A DNA stretch of 30,315 bases from NCBI GenBank assembly GCA_031254385.1, contig JAIRUO010000073.1, positions 1 through 30,315 on the forward strand. Reading direction: 5' to 3'. Every line of letters starts with the position of its first letter. The first letter of the stretch is position 1. The position numbers and the translations under genes were made by a program. Origin of the DNA: Treponema sp. GTDB taxonomy: Bacteria; Spirochaetota; Spirochaetia; Treponematales; Breznakiellaceae. Under the pieces are notes generated by a model, which was given only the letters and a program-made list of their open reading frames with translations, had not been told where the DNA came from and did not search any database. Of the stretch, positions 1 through 8,700 are shown piece after piece.

Positions 1-1752
1 AGCATCCTGCCCCACTACCCTCCTTTCCAGAACCTTTTCCAAATCTAGATATTTTTGAAGCTCTCCGCTCATCATCTTGGATACAGGTATACCAGTCCAG
101 ACAGATACCACCTGTGCAATGTCTTCTTCCTTTACCTCTTCGCGTAACAAGGGTTGGGCACTGCCTTTCTTGTCGGGTGCGGCTTTGCCTTCCATCTGAT
201 CGGTCAGGGTTTTAAGCCTTTTCTGCGCCTCCGGTATTTTGCCGTGCTTTACTTCCGCAGCCTTGGCAAGGTTCCCTTCCCTTTCATAACGGGTTTCTTC
301 AATCTTGAGTTCTTCTATCTGCTGCTTTGTTTCCCGTATTTTTTGAACATCTTTTTTCTCGCTCTCCCAGCGGGCGTTCATGGCGTTCCGTTCTTCGGTC
401 AAGTCGGCAATTTCTTTTTCCAGTTTCACCAAACGCTCTTGAGATGCCTTGTCTTCTTCTCTGGCAAGGGCCTGTTTTTCAATAGAAAGCTGGAGCAGTT
501 TACGTTCCAGTTTATCCAGTTCAGTGGGACGGCTGTCCAGTTCCATCTTGAGCCTGCTGGCCGCCTCGTCCACCAGGTCAATGGCCTTGTCTGGCAGGAA
601 GCGGCTGGTAATGTAGCGGTCAGAAAGCGTGGCCGCGGCAACCAGAGCCTCGTCCTTAATACGTACCCCGTGATGAACTTCGTAGCGTTCCTGTAGCCCT
701 CGGAGTATGGCTACCGTATCTTCTACGCTAGGCTCCGGCGTATAGACCTGCTGGAAACGCCGTTCCAGCGCGGCATCTTTTTCAATATGCTTGCGGTATT
801 CGTCCAGGGTCGTCGCACCTATACAGCGCAGATCCCCGCGAGCCAGGGCAGGCTTTAACAGGTTTGAAGCATCGGTTGCGCCTTCCGCAGCGCCTGCGCC
901 CACCAGCGCATGAAGCTCGTCTATAAAGAGGATTATCTTTCCTTCTGAAGCCTGTACCTCGTGGATCACCGCCTTAAGGCGCTCTTCAAATTCACCCCGA
1001 AACTTTGCGCCCGCAACCAGGGCGCCAAGGTCCAGAGCCAAAAGCTTCTTACCCTTTAGGCCCTCGGGGACATCGCCCGCAACAATACGCCGAGCCAGGC
1101 CCTCAACAATAGCCGTCTTGCCTACACCAGGCTCGCCTATTAACACCGGGTTGTTCTTAGTACGCCGCGAGAGTACCTGCATACAGCGCCGTATTTCTTC
1201 ATCTCTGCCAATGACAGGATCAAGTTTTTCTTGCCTGGCCAGGCTCGTAAGATCACGGCAGTATTTATCCAATACCCGGTACTTTTCTTCAGGGTTCTGA
1301 TCGGTTATGCGGGTATTGCCGCGTACCTGTTTAAGCGCACCCAATATCGCGTTCTTTGTTATGCCAGCCTTCTTGAGCGTCTCCGCGGCCTTGCCGTCAG
1401 ACGCGGAAAGCGCAATAAGTATATGCTCGGTGGAAACAAATTCATCTTTAAGGGACGATGCTTCAGTCTCCGCCTTTGCAAGAACCTTTGAAACCCCAGA
1501 AGAATAAAACACCTGGGCCGCCTCTCCAATAGCCCTTGGCTGCGCCGCGATAAGGGCTTTGGCTGCTGTAATCAGCTTGTCTGGATCGGCTCCGATCTTC
1601 TCGATGATGGGCGACACAACTCCGTCTTCCTGCTGCAGCATGGCCAAAAGCAAGTGTTCGTTTTCAATCTGGGAATTGTCGTTTTTCTGCGCTAATGATG
1701 TGGCGCTATCCAAAGCCTCCTGGGCTTTGATTGTGAGTTTTTCAAAATCCAT
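1..1752 (-). CDS. clpB: ClpB disaggregase, N-terminal 584 residues (cut by window edge)
   Basis: ATP-dependent AAA+ chaperone that, in the ClpB family, pulls proteins out of aggregates together with DnaK in the cytoplasm. The translation starts [14 protein letters not shown] and contains the Clp N-domain (about 1-145), the first AAA+ module with Walker A GEPGVGKT (Lys212, the same number as in E. coli ClpB) and Walker [11 protein letters not shown], the sensor region [16 protein letters not shown], and a long charged helical stretch (about 400-520) matching the regulatory M-domain. The motif [12 protein letters not shown] follows, and the frame runs off the left edge at RVVGQDA, just before the second AAA+ module. 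The usual length is about 860 residues, so roughly one third is missing only because the window ends. No Shine-Dalgarno sequence is visible before the ATG at 1752. No CIRCE element was found. A palindrome lies at 1759-1805. Confidence 0.97.
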   Translation of the reverse strand, partial: MDFEKLTIKAQEALDSATSLAQKNDNSQIENEHLLLAMLQQEDGVVSPIIEKIGADPDKLITAAKALIAAQPRAIGEAAQVFYSSGVSKVLAKAETEASSLKDEFVSTEHILIALSASDGKAAETLKKAGITKNAILGALKQVRGNTRITDQNPEEKYRVLDKYCRDLTSLARQEKLDPVIGRDEEIRRCMQVLSRRTKNNPVLIGEPGVGKTAIVEGLARRIVAGDVPEGLKGKKLLALDLGALVAGAKFRGEFEERLKAVIHEVQASEGKIILFIDELHALVGAGAAEGATDASNLLKPALARGDLRCIGATTLDEYRKHIEKDAALERRFQQVYTPEPSVEDTVAILRGLQERYEVHHGVRIKDEALVAAATLSDRYITSRFLPDKAIDLVDEAASRLKMELDSRPTELDKLERKLLQLSIEKQALAREEDKASQERLVKLEKEIADLTEERNAMNARWESEKKDVQKIRETKQQIEELKIEETRYEREGNLAKAAEVKHGKIPEAQKRLKTLTDQMEGKAAPDKKGSAQPLLREEVKEEDIAQVVSVWTGIPVSKMMSGELQKYLDLEKVLERRVVGQDA

Positions 1753-1758
1753 AGTTTA

Positions 1759-1805
1759 GCATAGTGATATTGCACTGTTTTTTGCAAGTATATAAACCAC
1801 TATGC
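1759..1805. promoter_or_regulatory. Long imperfect palindrome directly upstream of clpB
   Basis: Arms GCATAGTG (1759-1766) and CACTATGC (1798-1805) pair perfectly. Further inside, TGCA (1771-1774) faces TGCA (1784... read as TGCAA at 1783-1787) across a T-rich loop. On the clpB (minus) strand the element also carries TTGCAA, and TATGCT lies 18 nt beyond it, a weak sigma70-like pair. It fills most of the 79-nt gap between the YARHG gene and clpB. It may be an operator or an mRNA structure controlling clpB. On the minus strand no U-run follows the stem, so a Rho-independent terminator is unlikely. Confidence 0.4.
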
Positions 1806-1831
1806 CTGCGGAGGCTGAATAATTCACACCA

Positions 1832-2662
1832 TTAGTTTGCTAGGTAGTCAAACAGCCTCCTTTGATGTTCGTCCAATATGTCAACGCTGTTCTGCACCCG
1901 GCTGTCTGGCCTGTACCATACAAACCTTGAGAAATAGTCCCTCCATTCTGCCGTCTTGAATTCATAGCCATGCAGGGCGAACATCGCATTTATTATCACC
2001 CTCTTGTCATAGCTGCTTAAAGTATCCAGATATCTTTTTAGACTATCATCCCGCAATCCTATTCTTGCGCACTGGATCTTAAGATCCTCCCTCCATTCAT
2101 AGTTGATCAGGTAGGTTGCGGCAGGTAAAGGCCACATTGTATATTCGTATTTTACCGGGTAATTGAATTGATAATCCCAAACGATAATTGGCAGCCCAGG
2201 GTCAGCCGGAATTGGCCTTGCACCATCATTAGTCAGTTGAAGTTCAATACAGTTAGTATTGTTGTAATACCTGTAATTTTTTTTAACTTCCAACAGCCAG
2301 CCGTTAAACCGAATATGGGAATATCCGCTTCCAGAAAAATCGTAAAATATTGCTCCATCGTTTGCCTGTACCAGGCCATTTTTATTGATTATCAGATATT
2401 GAATTATTTCATTTGAATTGCATTTTACTATGACTCCGTCTGTAAATGAGAGGGTGCCGCTGGTTGAATTTAACTGCCGGCCATTATAAGGCATATAGAA
2501 CAGGAAGGTCCTTGTATTATTCGTATTCAAGTCCAGATCCAGAATACTATAGCCTGCCAGCAGCCCGTTACCGTCAACAAATTGCCTCGCTATATCCAGC
2601 TCGCCTGAAAACAGGCAAAAGGAGAGGCAAACCGACATAAGGAACAAAGTTAATTTTTTCAT
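1832..2662 (-). CDS. Secreted protein with C-terminal YARHG domain
   Basis: A 276-residue protein with a signal peptide (residues 1-20, MKKLTLFLMSVCLSFCLFSG). The middle (about 25-190) is beta-rich and unrecognised. The end (about 215-275) matches the YARHG domain pattern: LSSYDKRVIINAMFALHGYEF, then an aromatic WRDYF and FVWYRP, where the family's name motif Y-A-R-H-G appears here as F-A-L-H-G. YARHG domains are extracellular modules of unknown role, often on lipoproteins; this protein has no lipobox. A strong Shine-Dalgarno GGAGGTG (2667-2673) sits 4 nt before the ATG. The gene starts 46 nt after the giant protein gene but has its own promoter (2684-2712). It could be a partner of the giant protein or an independent surface protein; the sequence does not decide this. 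Confidence 0.85.
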   Translation of the reverse strand: MKKLTLFLMSVCLSFCLFSGELDIARQFVDGNGLLAGYSILDLDLNTNNTRTFLFYMPYNGRQLNSTSGTLSFTDGVIVKCNSNEIIQYLIINKNGLVQANDGAIFYDFSGSGYSHIRFNGWLLEVKKNYRYYNNTNCIELQLTNDGARPIPADPGLPIIVWDYQFNYPVKYEYTMWPLPAATYLINYEWREDLKIQCARIGLRDDSLKRYLDTLSSYDKRVIINAMFALHGYEFKTAEWRDYFSRFVWYRPDSRVQNSVDILDEHQRRLFDYLAN

Positions 2663-2683
2663 ATTTCACCTCCATATATATAA

Positions 2684-2712
2684 AATATACTAAATTCATG
2701 CAAAAAAGTCAA
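2684..2712 (-). promoter_or_regulatory. Sigma70-like promoter of the YARHG gene
   Basis: On the minus strand TTGACT (2707-2712) is followed after exactly 17 nt by TATATT (2684-2689). Transcription would begin near 2677, just upstream of the Shine-Dalgarno at 2667-2673. The -35 box overlaps the TGA stop of the giant gene. The small gene can therefore be expressed apart from the long operon. Confidence 0.7.
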
Positions 2713-5700
2713 AAATAGTTAGTAAGCTGGCCGTTGTTACCAGTAAAAAAGAGATAATGCCAGTTTGTCCGGCGGTTATCTACTGTTTGATGACTTTTTA
2801 ATTGCGGCAACTCCATGAACCTTATTCTTCCAGGATTATTTATATCATTTTTCTCGCCACCATAAGGATTAAGTTCATACCCATTTCCCAAATATATCGT
2901 TACGTGATGATATTTATTTCCATTATCATCAGTATAATAGTTTAGCGATCCGTAACCTTCATTACCCTCTATGGTCAAATTAGGATGCATTCTCTGGTCA
3001 TGGGCATTTCGAATGGCAATAGCCTGCCCATATACTTGTATCTGCGCCCACCGTATATATCCTGAACAATCAAGACCGCCGTCTTTTTCTGGATCTTTTC
3101 CACCCCAGACATAGTTCTTTCCTAATTGCTTCATGGCTGCTTCTACTAATATTCTATCGTAATAATTCAGGAAGGATTCCCTGTCCATTGGGGAATAAAA
3201 AACAGACCCTGATTCAGATATTATAGGAACTAGATAATCATATTCATTATCACCTGATCCCTTTCCTAATATCATGGGAATTATTTGATTATAGACTCCG
3301 GTCATATTCATAGCATTAATTGACATTTTACTCATAGTATCTGCTATAAGGGAATTTCTGGCTTCTATAGATAGCGAGTCTAAGCTTCTATACTCAAATA
3401 CACCGTTTTGCATAGATTGAGAAATAATGGCATTTCCAAGTAAGGCCGCGACATAAGGGGTCATTCTTTCGGCACTTATAATGCCCTTTTCCTTTCCATC
3501 CTCAAGCTCTGAGAGGGTACTCAATAAGTGCAGTTGATATCTAACGGCAGTATCGCATTCTAAACTCAAAGTATTAATCAAATCACGAATATCAAAATCC
3601 GGGCTTTTATCATTATCCCATCCCCATTTATCATATTTATTGTTGACCAATTTCCAAAATTCGTCAGTACTGTCATAAAATCCAAGAATACCTTCCATAT
3701 ACTCATTATTGCCAGTTTTTAAATATTTATCATAAATAATTGCTTCGGCACCCATTATGAAATCCAAGCTTAAGATGCCATAAGTGTTTACTAAATCCAG
3801 CGCTGTCTGGTTGTGCCCGTATACTGCGTTCCTCGTTTTTATTTCTTGTATTTCATCGCTTTCTATTATGCCGTTTCTGTAGGCTTCGTGGGCAAAATAA
3901 ACATTCAACCCAAAGCGGCTGCCATCCTCCAATGCTTGGCTTCCAAGGTAGACGGTCTTAATACCGGTTGACTCATCATACTCGCTCCTAGTATGTATTT
4001 CATCTCTATTTTCTCTGTAAACGGTTTCGCCTGCCAAAACATCTTCATATTGTTTGCGCAAAATCTCATTGCCACAGTAAAGCGTACGGAGTTGGCTCTT
4101 ATATAATCTGGAAGCTTCCGTATCTGAGGCGTATAACCTCAAATTAACTTTCCACATCTCAAGGCCTTTAATCGCACTGGATAAAGACATAAAACTGGTA
4201 TCGACTCCGCCCGTTCCCAATTGCATGCCAACGCCATTTCTGCCAAAATGAAGCTCCAAAAGTCCCATATTATAATTTGTTTTACTGGTATTAAATATAT
4301 CTAAGTTAAACAGATTAAGGGTAAAATCCCCTCCCATGGCATAATTAACACCTTGTCCAACCAGGCCGCCTAAAAGATTATGCAATTTATTTGCGTTGGA
4401 TTTATATTCCTTATCTGAACCTTCAAGGTCAATATTTAAAATGCTTGACGTCAATGCCCCTGTAGCTGATATAAGGCTACCCTTAAGGCTACTGATTACC
4501 CCTGCGCTAAAAGATTCACTTGACCATCCCCACCCTTTGGAGTCACTATAACTGATAGCGGAAATCGCACTGTTAATTGTTCCTACGGTAATATCCTTTA
4601 CCCCTGTAATAAAAACATTACCTATATCCGCAGTAAACTGTGTGATCGCTCCAGAAGAAGCAAGATTAGTCAGATTATTCGTCAGGCCATTAGCTAAAGT
4701 ACCAGCCTTATAACTAATAGCATTGGTAAGTACAGACTTACCGAATTCAACGCCTGCTTCAGACCAGCTTTTATAGCCCCCAGCTACATCTGCAATGCCA
4801 AAAATTAAGTCAGTCCCTATATTTAGCAGTGTAGAAACAAGAGGCATGGCTGTACCTCCTGTGGCAATAGCAGCAATAACTTGAACACCGATAGAAACAG
4901 TTGACCTAAGGCTAGGAGCATTAAACCAACTGCCGCGGGAATCCCATAAAGGCTTGTCCCAGGCAGGCATAGCTAATAATGCCAGCCCTCTTTGTTCCAG
5001 AAAATACCAATAATAATACTCTGTCAAAAGAATACCAAGTTCGCCATCGCCATAATGATTGAAGATTCCTGGCCTGCCCTCATCTATATTTGGTTTTTCA
5101 TTTATATCGGGTCCATTACCAACATGAATATTAAACTCTCCGGTGGATAATGAATTACCATCAGATACGCCAAGTCCAAAGATTTGATTCGACATTTCTG
5201 ATATTTCGAGCATAATACTTTCCATCAGAAACTGTACGGCAATGGAATCGAGGTATTTAATTCTGTCTTCACTCAAATCTGTATTGATATGAACAGACTC
5301 TAAAACAAAATCTCTGTAGCCTTGTACAAATGCGCTGTCTGTTATGATTGAATTAAAAAAAGTCGAGTGAACAAGAACATCTTTATGATAATCAAGGCCA
5401 TAACGTCTCCAACTACCTTTTATGATGAAAAGATCATCCATCTGTTTCCGAATATTCATATTTGCTCTATCAACATTTTCTGAAAACGCTTTAATTGCCT
5501 GATCAGCGATATCTCTTAGATTAACAGCTATCCTGACTATCTCTCTTGCAGAAACATCATCTTTTGCGGTTTTTGCAAGACGCGATGCTTCAACCTGAAT
5601 AAGCCCATAATTATGAGTATTACCTATTCTTAGACCACCGCGTAAAGTTGTATTAATAGTTCCCGCAATGCTATTTAATGAACTGAATATTTCATCAAGT

Positions 5701-8700
5701 TTATAAATCCCAGCAGAGGCAATTAAATCATCCAAGGTCTTTTGGGCCTTTAAGCTGCCATCGTAGTCTTTAATGTATATGGGATCACGGGTATCCATAG
5801 CTCTTGCCATTGATTCCCCATCATTTCCTAATAAAATCAACATAGCGTAAGAAGACATATCTTCTGCAGCGCGAGTTGCCTTTTCAACCCAGATTTCTTT
5901 GTCTTTTAATCCCTCAAGATACGCAGAGGTCCAGGCCTCACTTGTTTGGTAATACTCATTCTCAAAGGTTCTTAACCAAAGGGAATAAGCATCGGCTAAT
6001 TTTATACTGTTATTCTTCCAGTCTTCGTTGCCTTTTTCAAAAATTTTAACAGACGCATCAAGCCAAGAAAGATATTTTTCTTCAAGATCATTACGTTGTA
6101 TATCCCATTCAGCTTCCCTAGCCTGTAATTCTGCGTCATATCTATCAACAGTGGCTCTGTTAATTAATTGCACATAGTTATATAAAAGTTCATTATGAAC
6201 CCGCTTAAACCCAGCCTCATTGCCAGAAAATAATTCCATATTTATCAAAGACAATTGTTCAATATTATTTAAATGAGTCTTTATAGAAACATTCTGATTT
6301 CCAAAGGCATTTAAGGCTGATATTTTTATCTCATCAATAGAAATGTTACCGGAAAGGTAAAAATCATACTGGCGAAGATATTCTGCTTCTACAAAAAGGT
6401 ATTCATTCGAGATTTTGTTCCATATATTTTCAAATTGAGATTCTCTTTCTTTGACTATCATTTTTCTTATCTCCAGAATAAAATCAAGGGCCTGAGGAAT
6501 ATTTAAACTTGTTAGATCATTATTTACAGAAGCCTCTAGCCAAAAACTTTCTATTTTTTTTATTTCTGTATCGCTGAATCCTAATTTTACCAAGGCATCA
6601 TTAATGTCGTTCCATGATAATCCACATTCTTTACCACCTCCATATAATGATAAAAGTAATTCAGATGATTCGTTAAATTTTTCAAAATTTAATTCCAATA
6701 AATTACTATTTGAATTAAAATTCCTATAACTTTCTGTAACACTGTTTGTAAAATAAACATACGATATCCATAAATCTAAATAAATTCTTTGAGCTTTCTT
6801 AAATGCATTTGTCCAAAACAATCCTATAACAGGTATATTTGCTTTCTTACTTAATCTTTCAAATTCTATTTTAGCATCCTCATAAGACTGAGTTAAACTT
6901 ACATACTCAGACATCCTATTAAAATAATCATTATTCGACTTAAAAAGACTAAGTATTGCAAAAAATTCCAAATCTAATTTTTCCTGTTCACTAAGACCGT
7001 TCCAAGCGTTCTTATTATTTTCAGAATTTAAGGGTAAATTTTCAATTCCAAATAATATAATTGTTTTTTCATCAAAATTAATCAAAATTTGAGCTAACAG
7101 ATAATCTCTAGCCATACCCCATTGAACATATTTGTCAAAATTAAAATTGTATGACTTCAACCTTTTATTCAGATCTATCAAAGCCAGTTCAAACCCAGAT
7201 GCTGTCTGTGTATCATATTCTGATAAATCAGGAAAAGAAAAGAAATTATTCATATTTTCTAATTCAATTTCTACTTGCAATGGTATACTATTGTTAGGAT
7301 TTTTTTCAAATACCAATCTGTCATTCTCAATTTTTATAAATTTAATTAATGTTTGAACAAGAATATTCTCTTGATTAAAGTAATCTGAGTATAAATCACC
7401 ACCTAATTGCTTAAGCTGCCTTTGATATTCTTCATAAAGGTTTTTATTATTCTGCATTTCTTCATACAGCGTTTTATTTAACAATTCCACAGCTTTTATA
7501 GAAACATGGAGATCTGAATAGCTTTGAAAATACTCCATATAAGAAGTATTATATTCTTCATTTACGAATGGTCTATCTTGGATATCTATCTTATATAACT
7601 CTTTAAGAAATTCGAGAACAAGCTCTGCTCGTTTCAGTTTTTCTTGGCTTTCATGTAAATCATGCAATGTATCTTGAATACCCAAATATGCGGTACTTGC
7701 CCATCTTTTTATAGCATCCTGAATCTCGTAGTTAAATCTTGTCTCTTCCGTCAAGGAGTAAGCCCTTTTTATCTCGGCATACTGAATATCATAATTTTTA
7801 GCATAAATTGAGAAATTTTCAGCTGTTTTAAAAAATTCATCTGTCAAAATCTCAATGTTTTTCTTTTGAACTTCTATTTCATCTGAAATTCTTTCTATTT
7901 CCAATTCGAATGAACCATCCTCTCTGATCAATAGCTCAAAATTTTTCTTTAACCCATCAATTTCATTAAATAATGTATTCTCTATATATTCATAATAGTT
8001 AAATTCATTTGCCAAAATCTCTAATTCATTCAAATATATGAATAAATCATTTATATAATAATTTTCTATCCACTCCGAAAAAGGTGCGCTTATATAATTT
8101 TTTACAGTATTATAAAAATAAGCTGTAAAAAATATATCATCTTCGCAACATTTTTCATAAGCTGAATTGATAAGCGCAGTTTTTCTGATAATTAAATTCT
8201 GTAACATTTCATTATTTTTTGGATTAAAGTCTGTATTTTTTATTTTATTAATTATTGTCAATTCATAATTTAATATGAATAATTCTCTTTCTAATTTGAG
8301 AATCAATGATTTATCTATTTGATAATTATCATGATTAATCAAAAACAGATAATCCTTTTCAATTTGCATTAATTTGTCTAGTAATTCTGTTTCATTGTTA
8401 ATCGTGGTAATACCAGATATTTTGAATGAAAACATTTCAATGAATGATTCTATCCAGGTCATAGCTTCATAATTAATCCATTCGGGAAGACATATTAGAA
8501 CATCATCGATTAAAAATAAAAACTGTGCAGCGCTGAAGATGGGATCATTAGAATTTAATATTAGTTTATCAATAAATGAGTTTATATCTTTTGGAAGCAG
8601 TCCTCTATGATATATTCCTAGTTCGTTGTAATTTTTGAATAGAATTTGAAGTTTTTGATCTTTAATTGAATTAGTAATGACCGGATTTATTAATTCTGCG

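Noticed and set aside
154..696. Plus-strand frame of 180 residues opposite clpB
   Set aside because: Antisense to the unmistakable ClpB middle domain; Phe-rich composition is typical of a shadow of Lys/Glu codons.
1753..1831. CIRCE or other known heat-shock operator before clpB
   Set aside because: The palindrome present does not match TTAGCACTC-N9-GAGTGCTAA; it is reported only as an unassigned structure.
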